64,000 bases of DNA from Gammaproteobacteria bacterium (GTDB lineage Bacteria; Pseudomonadota; Gammaproteobacteria; Pseudomonadales; Pseudohongiellaceae), in contig JAQWMX010000016.1 of NCBI GenBank assembly GCA_029246545.1, positions 1 to 64,000 on the forward strand, written 5' to 3'. The notes under the pieces were generated by a model that saw only the letters and a list, made by a program, of their open reading frames with translations, had not been told where the DNA came from and searched no databases. The translations under genes were made by a program, and so were the position numbers. Below are positions 39,670-48,193 of this stretch, piece after piece. The stretch's first letter is position 1. Every line of letters starts with the position of its first letter.

Positions 39670-40671
39670 CTAACCCCCTGTCATGTTCATAAATCTTACT
39701 ATCTGCGGTTGCTCTTCATCATAGAAATAGTGACGTAAAGGCTTGATATCCATAGCTTCAACAATGGACTGCTTCAATAACTCGCTATTCTCAGGCTGGT
39801 CTCGTAGAAGCTGCCTTAAATCAGTTGAATATTCATTACCTAAACAAAGCAGCAGACGCCCTTCAACTGTCACTCTTACTCGATTACAGCTTTCGCAAAA
39901 ATTATGACTAACTGGAGAGATGAAGCCGACTTTGCTAGCTGATCCTTCAACTTGATAATAACGTGAAGGTCCAGCTGTGATCATTTCAATAGGGCTTAAT
40001 GCATAATGTTCAGAAATTATTGCCATGACCTCTTCATTTGAGAACATTGTGTCTTCCCTTTGATGGTCATTTATATTCCCTAAAGGCATTTCTTCGATAT
40101 AAGCGATGCTTATACCTAGGCCCATAGCGTATTCCAACAGATCAACAATTTCATCATCATTAATGCCTCTTAAAACCACTGTATTTAGTCTAATACTGTC
40201 GAATCCAGAGGCAACCGCCGTTTCGACTCCTTTTAAAACTTGCTCCAACTTGCCGGTGCGCGTCATTTTCTTAAATTTTTCTGCATTTAGGCTATCGAGA
40301 CTGATATTAATTCGGTTTACCCCTGCGTCTCTTAAAGGGCTAGACAGTTTTTCTAATTGTGAGCCATTTGTGGTCAATAACAGCTCATCCAAACCAGGTA
40401 ATTGGCCAATGTCTTGAATCAGTGACATAACATTATTTCTAACAAGCGGCTCTCCGCCGGTTAAACGAATCTTATTAACGCCTAATTCGGTAAACGCTGA
40501 AGCAACTTTGTAAATTTCTTCCAAACTCAAAATTTGTTTGCGAGGCAGAAAGGTCATTTCTTCCGCCATGCAATAAACACAACGGAAATCGCAACGATCA
40601 GTTAGTGAAAGGCGCACATAGTCGATATGTCGACCGTGTTTATCAATTAGCGCTGTTGCAGGATCAGGCAT
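39670..40671 (-). CDS. moaA: GTP 3',8-cyclase (MoaA)
   Basis: A 333-residue radical SAM enzyme starting molybdenum cofactor synthesis from GTP. The radical SAM cysteines C27, C31 and C34 lie in CDFRCVYC. The GGEP motif is RLTGGEPLV. A second iron-sulfur site is visible in the C-terminal CESCNRVRVTVEG...LLCLG. The protein ends in the conserved GG tail needed for catalysis. It diverges from modB across about 210 bp. Confidence 0.97.
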   Translation of the reverse strand: MPDPATALIDKHGRHIDYVRLSLTDRCDFRCVYCMAEEMTFLPRKQILSLEEIYKVASAFTELGVNKIRLTGGEPLVRNNVMSLIQDIGQLPGLDELLLTTNGSQLEKLSSPLRDAGVNRINISLDSLNAEKFKKMTRTGKLEQVLKGVETAVASGFDSIRLNTVVLRGINDDEIVDLLEYAMGLGISIAYIEEMPLGNINDHQREDTMFSNEEVMAIISEHYALSPIEMITAGPSRYYQVEGSASKVGFISPVSHNFCESCNRVRVTVEGRLLLCLGNEYSTDLRQLLRDQPENSELLKQSIVEAMDIKPLRHYFYDEEQPQIVRFMNMTGG

Positions 40672-40883
40672 TCGTCTTTGCTCTTGATATAATTAATATG
40701 TTTCTACAAGCGAGGAGTAATAATACAGGAAGAAAAAGCTCTCGCGAAATATAACTTTCTACTAAGTTATTATATGAGTCACTAACTATGATTATATATA
40801 AAGCCATATGACTGGACACAAAGCCTTGTGCCCACTTACCATTCGTCTAATAATTTTTATAATACTAAGCAAGTGGTTTTTAA

Positions 40884-41564
40884 ATGTTTACTTCTGCCGA
40901 TTTAACAGCACTTTTTCTAACACTAAAACTTGCTTTTGTTACTACTCTAATTCTATTAATTATTGGAACACCTTTAGCCTGGTTTTTAGCCCGTAGTCGT
41001 TGGCGTTATAAATTTTTCCTAGAAGCCCTTGTTGCTTTGCCTCTGGTATTGCCGCCAACAGTACTAGGATTTTATTTATTATTAATGCTTGGAACTAATG
41101 GCCCCCTTGGCGCCCTCATGCAATCAATTGGTGCTGAACCCTTGGCTTTTAGCTTTACCGGCTTAGTAATTGGCTCAGTTATTTATTCCATGCCCTTCGT
41201 GATTCAGCCCTTACAAGATGCTTTTAATAATATAGGACGAAGACCGCTGGAAGCTGCAGCAACATTAGGTGCTTCTCCCCTTGATCGCTTTTTTACAATC
41301 GCTTTGCCCCTAGCACGGCAAGGGTTCTTAACCGCTCTTGTACTTGGCTTTGCACATACGCTTGGAGAGTTTGGCGTCGTCTTAATGATTGGCGGAAATA
41401 TTCCTGGTGAAACCAAAGTGCTTTCAATAGCTATCTATGAACATGTAGAGACGCTTGAGTATGCTAACGCTCATTTATTATCCGCAAGTCTCGTGCTCCT
41501 ATCTTTCTTAATGCTGATTGCCGTTTATGCATTAAATGGACGCTTTAAGGTTGTGCGGTTATGA
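40884..41564 (+). CDS. modB: Molybdate ABC transporter permease
   Basis: A 226-residue inner-membrane permease with about six hydrophobic segments. The cytoplasmic EAA loop is EAAATLGASPLDRFFTIALP. The sequence VLPPTVLGFYLLLMLG and GEFGVVLMIGGNIPGET are typical of ModB. Its end overlaps modC as ATGA. No binding protein gene (modA) is present upstream or downstream in the window, so it must be elsewhere or be replaced. Confidence 0.95.
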   Translation: MFTSADLTALFLTLKLAFVTTLILLIIGTPLAWFLARSRWRYKFFLEALVALPLVLPPTVLGFYLLLMLGTNGPLGALMQSIGAEPLAFSFTGLVIGSVIYSMPFVIQPLQDAFNNIGRRPLEAAATLGASPLDRFFTIALPLARQGFLTALVLGFAHTLGEFGVVLMIGGNIPGETKVLSIAIYEHVETLEYANAHLLSASLVLLSFLMLIAVYALNGRFKVVRL

Positions 41565-42625
41565 GAATCAAAGCGCAGTTTAAGATAGAACGCGCAGATA
41601 TTTTAAATTTCAATTTTGATATTGCAGCTGAAGGTATTACTGCAATATTTGGCGTTTCTGGCTGTGGTAAAACATCATTATTAAGGGCTATTGCTGGACT
41701 AGAAAAGCATAACGAATCAACATTGCAAGTGGGTGATGATGTCTGGCAAGATGAAAATGTTTTTCTCCCACCACATCAACGTTCTATTGGATTTGTCTTT
41801 CAGGAAGCAAGTTTATTCGAGCACTTAAATGTAAAAGGTAATATAGAGTATGGGTTTAAAAGAATCACTGCAGAATCAAAAAAAATACCTTTAGATAAAG
41901 TAATCTCTTTATTAGGACTCCAATCTTTGTTAGAGAGAAAGCCTGCCTTTCTTTCAGGTGGTGAACGTCAACGTGTAGAAATTGCGAGAGCTTTAGCTGC
42001 AAGCCCAAACCTTTTATTGATGGACGAACCATTAGCATCACTTGATCAAGAACGTAAAGACGAATTATTTCCCTACATAGAAGCATTGAATAAAGAGATG
42101 AATATCCCGATTCTTTATGTCAGTCACTCTAATGAAGAAATAGGAAGATTAGCCGATCAATTATTACTAATTGAAGATGCCGTTATTAAAGCGTCAGGTC
42201 CTATCAGCGAGCTTTTAACGCGCTCAGACCTATCACTTGCTCATCGACGCCAGGCAGAATCATTAATATTTGCAACAGCAGAAAAGTATGACGAAGGATT
42301 CCAATTAAACTTTTTACATACAGATCTAGGAACTTTTGTTGTACCTGGTAAGGAATTAAATAAAGGGAAAAGGCTTAGACTTCGTTTAGCAGCTCAAGAT
42401 ATTAGCATTACACTAGAAGCTCAAAACGACACAAGCATCTTGAATATTTTCCCTGCTAAGGTAGATGAACTTTATTCCGAGAATAACGCCCAGTTGACTG
42501 TTCGGCTGCTTATTAATAATTTGCCAGTGCTGGCGAAGATTACTTTAAAGTCAGCAGATAATTTAAAACTAGAAAAAGGCAAAGCCGTATTTGCACAAAT
42601 AAAAAGTGTTGCGGTTTTAGCATGA
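41561..42625 (+). CDS. modC: Molybdate ABC transporter ATP-binding protein
   Basis: A 354-residue ATPase. The Walker A box is GVSGCGKTSLLRAI, the signature LSGGERQRVEIARAL, and Walker B LLLMDEPLASLD. The last about 65 residues form a MOP/TOBE domain (ILNIFPAKVDELYSENNAQ) that binds oxyanion, usual in ModC. It is translationally coupled to modB. It is the last gene before the convergent ferredoxin reductase. Confidence 0.96.
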   Translation: MRIKAQFKIERADILNFNFDIAAEGITAIFGVSGCGKTSLLRAIAGLEKHNESTLQVGDDVWQDENVFLPPHQRSIGFVFQEASLFEHLNVKGNIEYGFKRITAESKKIPLDKVISLLGLQSLLERKPAFLSGGERQRVEIARALAASPNLLLMDEPLASLDQERKDELFPYIEALNKEMNIPILYVSHSNEEIGRLADQLLLIEDAVIKASGPISELLTRSDLSLAHRRQAESLIFATAEKYDEGFQLNFLHTDLGTFVVPGKELNKGKRLRLRLAAQDISITLEAQNDTSILNIFPAKVDELYSENNAQLTVRLLINNLPVLAKITLKSADNLKLEKGKAVFAQIKSVAVLA

Positions 42626-42649
42626 TTTCAATCAGAGCCAGGTAATAGC

Positions 42650-43393
42650 TTACCAATAATTTTCAGTGGTAATCTGTCCTGGGCTTCGCCTTAAGTTTTT
42701 TTCAAAGCCTCTGCTTTTGAGCGTTTCAACACAATCTTTGACCATATCTGGATTCCCACATAGCATAACTTGTGAATCAGATGGGCTAAGCGTTAAACCT
42801 ACTTTCTGTTCAAGAGTACCATCACTTAAACTAGCTGGAATTCTTCCTTTAATTGCATTGGGAAAATCTTCGCGACTCACAAAGGCTTGAAATTTGAAAT
42901 TATCTGGATGAGCTTGTGAAATTTTTTCTATTAAGTCCATATAGGGTAAATCCTTACTAGAGCGTACTCCTTCAACTAAAACCACATTGTCATACTTTTG
43001 CCAAACTTCTTCGGCACCCAGTATGGAGAAATATGGAGCTATACCTGTACCAGTGCCTACCATCCATAAATCACGAGTAGCTGGAATTTCATCAAGAATA
43101 AAAAATCCTTGGGCTTTACTCTTAAGTATCACTTTGTCACCGCGTTCTAGTTTTACTAAGGCATTTGAAAGTACACCGTCAGAGGCAACATAGAAAAAGA
43201 ACTCTAAAGGGCTTTGACCAGGTGAGCTTAAAAACGAATAAGGTCTAGCAACTCTCTCGTTATTAATTTCCAGCGCCAAACTCATAAATTGACCAGCGGT
43301 AAATTGTGGAATATCTGCTTCTATCTTCAAAGAAAATAAATTCTCATGCCAGTGAATATTTTCTACAACCCTACCCTCTATCCAGCTTGCCAA
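42650..43393 (-). CDS. fpr: Ferredoxin--NADP(+) reductase
   Basis: A 247-residue flavoenzyme moving electrons between NADPH and ferredoxin or flavodoxin. The FAD-binding motif is RPYSFLS, the nicotinamide region is MVGTGTGIAPYFSIL, and the C-terminus ends in TTENYW, matching the bacterial subclass with an aromatic tail. Length fits the Fpr family. It lies convergent to modC and 34 bases downstream of the CotH-like genes. Confidence 0.94.
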   Translation of the reverse strand: MASWIEGRVVENIHWHENLFSLKIEADIPQFTAGQFMSLALEINNERVARPYSFLSSPGQSPLEFFFYVASDGVLSNALVKLERGDKVILKSKAQGFFILDEIPATRDLWMVGTGTGIAPYFSILGAEEVWQKYDNVVLVEGVRSSKDLPYMDLIEKISQAHPDNFKFQAFVSREDFPNAIKGRIPASLSDGTLEQKVGLTLSPSDSQVMLCGNPDMVKDCVETLKSRGFEKNLRRSPGQITTENYW

Positions 43394-43427
43394 AATTGCT
43401 ACTCCTTAGTTAAGACTCATTTATAAA

Positions 43428-44765
43428 TTATCGAAGAAATTGTACGGTCCTACGAGTTAAAGCAATATCTCTTACAAATTGCTCTTCGCTTAATGTATCC
43501 GAAAGTGGGATCACATCTGCTAAACGATCCATACTTCTAACCGCATGATTTTCATCTGTCCACAAACTCAGTAACTCTTCACGAGCAAATGCTATATCAG
43601 TTCTGAAATTACTGCGAACAAATCTTTCTTTAAGTGCATTGCCACTGCCATAGCCGAAACCACCAAAGCCGCCAATAAAATTTCCTGCTCCCAGAGCTAA
43701 ATTCATATCCCAACTGATTACTGTGAATTTCTCGTCTGCCAGATCATACCAAAGTAAAAAATTATGGCCAGGGCCGGACATATCATCAAAGTTTTGCAAG
43801 ATGTCCTGAGTAGCAACATAACGTGCAAAACTTTCTATATCTACCCAATCAGCTAATTCTTTTTCAAATGTTTCAGCATCAGCGTCACTTAGCCATTTCA
43901 ACAAGTTAATTATTGGGGTCAGGTCTTGTGTTGCTTTAGCATTAATCTGATCAAAATCAGTTTCATAATTCATCGGAGCATCACCCAGATATCTAAAGCG
44001 GTTATCACTACGGGATTTATAGAGCACTCCACTACCCATACCAATTGCCTCAGCATAACGTTTATCTGGATTTTCAATAACTAAACGTGTGGCGCTTGGG
44101 TATCCATTAACACTAAACTCAACCCAGGTATAGTCCTGCGATATTTGCCCAGAATCATTTATAAGTTGCAAAGTAAGCGCTTCATTTATATTAGTACCAC
44201 CAGCTTTGGCCGGCCTAATGGCTAACTCTTCTCTTCCCTGGTAGGCAAGTTCGCTCTCAAATTCATCAAAGCTTACTGCGAATGGTAAAGTAGAAGGATC
44301 ATCAAATGTTGCATTGCTCATGCGTCCTGGCCTACCCCAACCACGCGAGCTTCTTCCTAACTGTCTTAAAGTCGAATTACCTTTTAGTCTCACCCCGATA
44401 TTTTCAATTAAGGTTCCATCAATTGTGATATCAGCAGGCACCCAAGTTTTTAACCCCTGTTGTTGGTAGTCATTGATCATGGTTTGATAACTTCCAGGGC
44501 TAATCACCACCGCTATATTGTGAGGTATAGTTAAATCAAATAAATCGGCAGTTCCAATAATATTGAAGCGGGAGTTAGTTGTTTGCTCCGGGCTTTCTTG
44601 AGTAAAAACGATAGGGTCTATTCGGATGGATCCCAATACAGCGCCCATAAATATCAGGGTGAATATTGAGCCAAAAATTAATTTATTATGATGCCTGATC
44701 CGTAATGGGATAGTACGTTGCCACCAGGATCGATGGATTGTTTCGTAGTTTTTTCGCTGCCCCAT
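43428..44765 (-). CDS. CotH kinase-like membrane-anchored protein A
   Basis: A 445-residue protein. A basic cytoplasmic N-terminus is followed by one membrane helix (about 28-48), so the rest should be periplasmic. The CotH-family pattern includes VRLKGNST (125-132), LAIRPAK, TRLVIENPD, GVLYKSRS, a GPGHNFLLWYD segment (331-341) that resembles a catalytic loop, and WDMNLA (352-357) carrying the likely metal-binding aspartate. CotH proteins in spores are atypical protein kinases. Substrates in Gram-negative bacteria are unknown. A glycine-rich loop (364-376) follows WDMNLA. It is the last gene of the VTC-DUF4956-CotH-CotH cluster. Confidence 0.82.
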   Translation of the reverse strand: MGQRKNYETIHRSWWQRTIPLRIRHHNKLIFGSIFTLIFMGAVLGSIRIDPIVFTQESPEQTTNSRFNIIGTADLFDLTIPHNIAVVISPGSYQTMINDYQQQGLKTWVPADITIDGTLIENIGVRLKGNSTLRQLGRSSRGWGRPGRMSNATFDDPSTLPFAVSFDEFESELAYQGREELAIRPAKAGGTNINEALTLQLINDSGQISQDYTWVEFSVNGYPSATRLVIENPDKRYAEAIGMGSGVLYKSRSDNRFRYLGDAPMNYETDFDQINAKATQDLTPIINLLKWLSDADAETFEKELADWVDIESFARYVATQDILQNFDDMSGPGHNFLLWYDLADEKFTVISWDMNLALGAGNFIGGFGGFGYGSGNALKERFVRSNFRTDIAFAREELLSLWTDENHAVRSMDRLADVIPLSDTLSEEQFVRDIALTRRTVQFLR

Positions 44766-44820
44766 AAACTTAAGTCAACTTGCTTGAGTTAATAATAAAT
44801 TCCCAAAAGGAATTTCAAAA

Positions 44821-46362
44821 TCATCTTAGCATAGTACTAATATTTTGCTTTAGCTGTTCAATATCTAGAGCAATTGCTTCAGAATTAAGAATAGTTGTTG
44901 GTGGTACAACTAGACTAAACTGATCAATTAGAGAATTTGCATAGTCAGCCGTCCATAAAGATGACAACTCTTCTCTTGCAGCAGCTATATCATCACTAAA
45001 AGCTTCGCTGGCCATAAATCGATCTTTTAATTGATTACCGAATGTTGGCATTCCGGGCATATTACGCATTCTCTCAAAAATTTTAGCCATATCAATTCCC
45101 TCCATGCCTGGAGGCGGTGTCATTCCAGGCGGAGGTGTAAATCCGGGGGGTGGAGTAAATCCAGCGCTATTTCCTGGCGGTCCCATACCGGATGGAGGCA
45201 TCATTCCAGGTGGAGGGCCGGCCATCATCATGGCCATTGGGTTATCTCCAATAAGAGCGAGGTTCATATCCCATGTTATTACCGTGAATTTTGAAGTTTC
45301 CAGGCTGTACCACAATAGAAAATTACGTCCCGGACCTGCCATATCATCAAAATTTCCTAACAAGTCATGGGTTACCACATATTTAGCAAAACTAGAGATT
45401 TCCAGCCATTGCTCCAACTCTGCAGCAAAAACCTCAACAGAAGCTGAATCCATCCAGCCCAAGAAACTTATTACCGGCGCTAAATCCATAGTCCCAATGG
45501 CATTGATCTGATCAAAATCATCGACATAGTTGGTGATATCTTCACCCTTATATTCAAATTCATTCTCACTGGTAGACTTAAATAAAACACCCCTACCTTG
45601 ATTGATCCGATAGGCATATTGTTGATTCGGATTTTCAATAACCAACCTAGTCCCATTCGAAATATCGTTAATACTAAATTCAACCCAACTAAAATCCTGT
45701 GAAACCTGCCCCGAGTCGGCAATTAATTGTAAGGACAATGCTTCGTTCATACTCGAACTGCCTTCGTTTGCTGGACGAATGGCAAGTTCTGGATAGCCCT
45801 GAAAAACACGACCTGGAAAGAATTCATTAAAACTCAGTAATAATGGCAAAGTAGCAGGCTCTTCAAAGCTGGCGCCTCCAACCATGCTGCCTGCCATATC
45901 CTCCATTCCAGGTGCCATATCTTGCAATTCCCCAAAACGGCCCCGCATCCCAGCGGGACCATCACCACCAAGGGCAAACAAAGTTGAGTTACCTTTCAAA
46001 CGTATGCCTACCGAAGGAATAAAAGTGCCATCTATTGTAGCGTCTGCGACAATCCATGTTTTTTCTCCAATCACCTGAAAATCACGGATCATTTGCTGGT
46101 ATTCAATATCGCTTATTGACAACTCTAGTCGATGCGAGACACTGGTATCAAAAAAATTCTGATTCCCAACCACATTCATAGTAATGTCATTACTATCCAA
46201 CACGCCGTCGTTAGCAAAAATAATTGGTCGAATTTGAAAGGTACCAAGCATAAAGCCAGTGACAATAAGCACTAACACAGAGCCAAAAATAAGGCGCGCA
46301 TTATGGCGAATTGAGACTGGTAACAGCCTATTCCATAATGATCTTTTTTTATTATTCGCCAT
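44821..46362 (-). CDS. CotH kinase-like membrane-anchored protein B with Pro/Gly/Met-rich insert
   Basis: A 513-residue paralogue of the neighbouring gene, sharing the membrane anchor (about 23-43), RLKGNST (121-127), LAIRPAN, TRLVIENPN, GPGRNFLLWY (343-352) and WDMNLAL (364-370). It differs by an insert at about 372-443, rich in Pro, Gly and Met, at the same site where the paralogue has a glycine-rich loop. A second Met/Gly/Asp-rich stretch lies near 140-165. The inserts probably form flexible surface segments. The gap to the paralogue is 55 bases, so tandem duplication within an operon is likely. Confidence 0.82.
   Translation of the reverse strand: MANNKKRSLWNRLLPVSIRHNARLIFGSVLVLIVTGFMLGTFQIRPIIFANDGVLDSNDITMNVVGNQNFFDTSVSHRLELSISDIEYQQMIRDFQVIGEKTWIVADATIDGTFIPSVGIRLKGNSTLFALGGDGPAGMRGRFGELQDMAPGMEDMAGSMVGGASFEEPATLPLLLSFNEFFPGRVFQGYPELAIRPANEGSSSMNEALSLQLIADSGQVSQDFSWVEFSINDISNGTRLVIENPNQQYAYRINQGRGVLFKSTSENEFEYKGEDITNYVDDFDQINAIGTMDLAPVISFLGWMDSASVEVFAAELEQWLEISSFAKYVVTHDLLGNFDDMAGPGRNFLLWYSLETSKFTVITWDMNLALIGDNPMAMMMAGPPPGMMPPSGMGPPGNSAGFTPPPGFTPPPGMTPPPGMEGIDMAKIFERMRNMPGMPTFGNQLKDRFMASEAFSDDIAAAREELSSLWTADYANSLIDQFSLVVPPTTILNSEAIALDIEQLKQNISTMLR
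45107..45160 (-). repeat. Three 18-nt tandem repeats encoding TPPPGF/M in the CotH-like insert
   Basis: Three imperfect consecutive 18-base units at 45107-45124, 45125-45142 and 45143-45160 encode a repeated six-residue TPPPG(F/M) motif. Such repeats expand and contract by slippage, so copy number may vary between strains. The repeat also produces long antisense shadow frames that are not genes. Confidence 0.75.
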
Positions 46363-46415
46363 GTTTTTTAACTCTATGTCTATGCTATTTTCTTAGTATT
46401 AATTTATTAGTCTAG

Positions 46416-47093
46416 TTACAGATCTGTTTGATCGTAACCACTCAAAACAGTGACACGTTGTCCGGTATTAACTTCCGTTAATTTATTTACCAGATCACGA
46501 GGCTCAATCCCTTTATCCATTTCAACAGTATAAAATAGCTCCGTCAGAGCGCCACTGCGAATTGATTCGGTACTGACTAGCTCAAAGCTTTTTGTCATTT
46601 TAATTAGCACATCTTCAACTAATTTATCGAAGTCGCCCTCTGGTGGAACATGCACTTTTACTACCTGGCGCTGAATGTTACTGGCGAAGGCATTAAGTTT
46701 GGTCATAAGCAATATCACCACACAGATTGATACTGTCGCTGCAATTGCGAGCGAGTAGAACCTTGTTCCGGTAGCCATACCAATAGCCATTGCTAAAAAT
46801 ATGAAACCAACATCGCGGGTTTCTTTTAAAGCATTACGGAATCGAATAACTGAAAAGGCACCTACCAAAGCAAAAGCCCGCGCAATATTAGATCCAACTA
46901 CTAACATCAATACTGCGATGATCATCGCGACCACTATTAATGTTTGTACATATGACTGGCTATAAGAAATGTTTCTATGAGTTGCACGATATACATAGGC
47001 AACTACTGTAGATAATGCAAACGATAAAGAAAGCACTAGAATGATATCTAGTGTATTAAAAGTACCTGATAAATCGACTACTTCAAAATTCAT
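46416..47093 (-). CDS. DUF4956 family membrane protein
   Basis: A 225-residue protein. About four membrane segments occupy the first 130 residues (near 15-35, 50-67, 70-85 and 105-130), with SVIRFRNALKETRDVGFIFLAMAIG as the most characteristic stretch. A soluble C-terminal domain follows (KVHVPPEGDFDKLVEDVL onwards), resembling small regulatory alpha/beta domains. DUF4956 proteins occur with VTC-domain proteins and CotH-like proteins in diverse bacteria, but their function is not established. It lies 36 bases downstream of the VTC gene. Confidence 0.82.
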   Translation of the reverse strand: MNFEVVDLSGTFNTLDIILVLSLSFALSTVVAYVYRATHRNISYSQSYVQTLIVVAMIIAVLMLVVGSNIARAFALVGAFSVIRFRNALKETRDVGFIFLAMAIGMATGTRFYSLAIAATVSICVVILLMTKLNAFASNIQRQVVKVHVPPEGDFDKLVEDVLIKMTKSFELVSTESIRSGALTELFYTVEMDKGIEPRDLVNKLTEVNTGQRVTVLSGYDQTDL

Positions 47094-47129
47094 TGAGTTA
47101 ACTCCCTATTTTATTAATTATTAGTTTTT

Positions 47130-47915
47130 TTATGAAACTGCTTTTTTAGCTATTGCACCTTGGATTGAATTTGCTTCAATTGCTTTACAATATTTTGATA
47201 CACGTACTACATCCAGACATAATTCCGCTGCTAGATCGGTATACCAAGTAGGCACTCTCTCATTTGCTTTAACTTCAACAATTGTAAGATGAGAAGGAAT
47301 AATAAATTTATTAGCCGCATTTACGCCTAAATCAAAATCAGTACTTCTGCCTTGAACTCTATGGTCCATGGTTATCCTTAAACCCAGATCAGCATCAATC
47401 CCCACGTAAGCTTCACGGTGATAAGTGGTAATAACCATCGGCTGTAAATCTGCTGTCTCAGCTAAGGTGAGAACTTCGTTTACAAAGGCTTCACGAACTG
47501 CCGGATTTTCAGGATTTTTACGCTCATCACAAAGCATCTTAGCCTCTCTATAAGACAAAGGAATTCGGCGCTTTTGTGTAACTCTATTTACACGTTGTTT
47601 GATTTCCACAAAAACAATTGTGTCATCATTAATCTTTTCCGGCTCACCATAAGCGCGAATACGTAGTTTACGTCTAAACCTTAAGCCTTCAATTTTCTCC
47701 CAATAAAATCTTAAATCAGTAGAATCATAATAAAGGCTGGTTATACGCCTAGAGCTATCATTCTTATTCGCATCAACACCCATACGCTCCTGAATTCTTT
47801 CTCTGAACTCAGGGATGTTTGCTTCAGGTAAATAATATTTTATTTCATAGCGATTAAAGCGATGCAAAGCACTCGCAGTGGCTGTCGCAGTTGATAAAGT
47901 TTCGTCCTGCACCAT
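47130..47915 (-). CDS. VTC domain protein, probable polyphosphate polymerase
   Basis: A 261-residue protein of the VTC fold (triphosphate tunnel family), without the SPX and membrane domains of yeast Vtc4. Charged strands lining the expected tunnel are visible as RYEIKYYLP, SLYYDSTDLRFY, RRKLRIRAYG, FVEIKQRVN, TTYHREAYVG, TMDHRVQG and VEVKANERVP, and the sequence SKYC closes the domain. The family makes polyphosphate from ATP in yeast. Bacterial members are inferred to do so or to bind polyphosphate. ATG 47915 was preferred over one three codons upstream because AAGGG is 10 nt away rather than 1. Confidence 0.82.
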   Translation of the reverse strand: MVQDETLSTATATASALHRFNRYEIKYYLPEANIPEFRERIQERMGVDANKNDSSRRITSLYYDSTDLRFYWEKIEGLRFRRKLRIRAYGEPEKINDDTIVFVEIKQRVNRVTQKRRIPLSYREAKMLCDERKNPENPAVREAFVNEVLTLAETADLQPMVITTYHREAYVGIDADLGLRITMDHRVQGRSTDFDLGVNAANKFIIPSHLTIVEVKANERVPTWYTDLAAELCLDVVRVSKYCKAIEANSIQGAIAKKAVS

Positions 47916-48193
47916 CTTGTACATGCCCTTATAACAGTAAATAAACTGTCAATTCGAAGTGTGAAGATTATGGTTGGAATTATATGGTTCCGTAGCTTAG
48001 TTAGATAGTCACTTTTTGTCCAAGAAAAATATTCTCTTCCTTCTTTACTCCACATTTTATTTGTTAATAGCATGCCAATTGTAATTGGTTTAAGATTTTT
48101 CTACGAGAAGGAGGAAGCCGGTTCTTCTATTTAAAGAAAAATAAAAATCGACCCTTCTTGTACGGGCCGCTTTTTATCTGATATAACTAACGC

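Noticed and set aside
40740-40830. Possible ModE operator between moaA and modB (TATAT-rich inverted sequence)
   Set aside because: AT-rich half-sites are present but spacing and sequence do not fit the known ModE consensus.
45104-45511. Long antisense ORF across the CotH-like insert (Gly/Pro repeats)
   Set aside because: It is the complement of the 18-nt PPPG-coding repeats and neighbouring codons; no independent coding signal.
47986-48010. tRNA-like 5' half (GGTTCCGTAGCTTAGTTAGATAG) upstream of the VTC gene
   Set aside because: It resembles a tRNA acceptor and D-arm, but the D-stem does not pair and no anticodon arm, T-arm or CCA follows, so it is at most a decayed fragment.
48148-48171. 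Hairpin CGACCC/GGGCCG followed by CTTTTTATC upstream of the DUF4159 gene
   Set aside because: On the plus strand the stem has an A-C mismatch and no upstream gene to terminate; on the minus strand it precedes the VTC gene, so a terminator role has no clear client.
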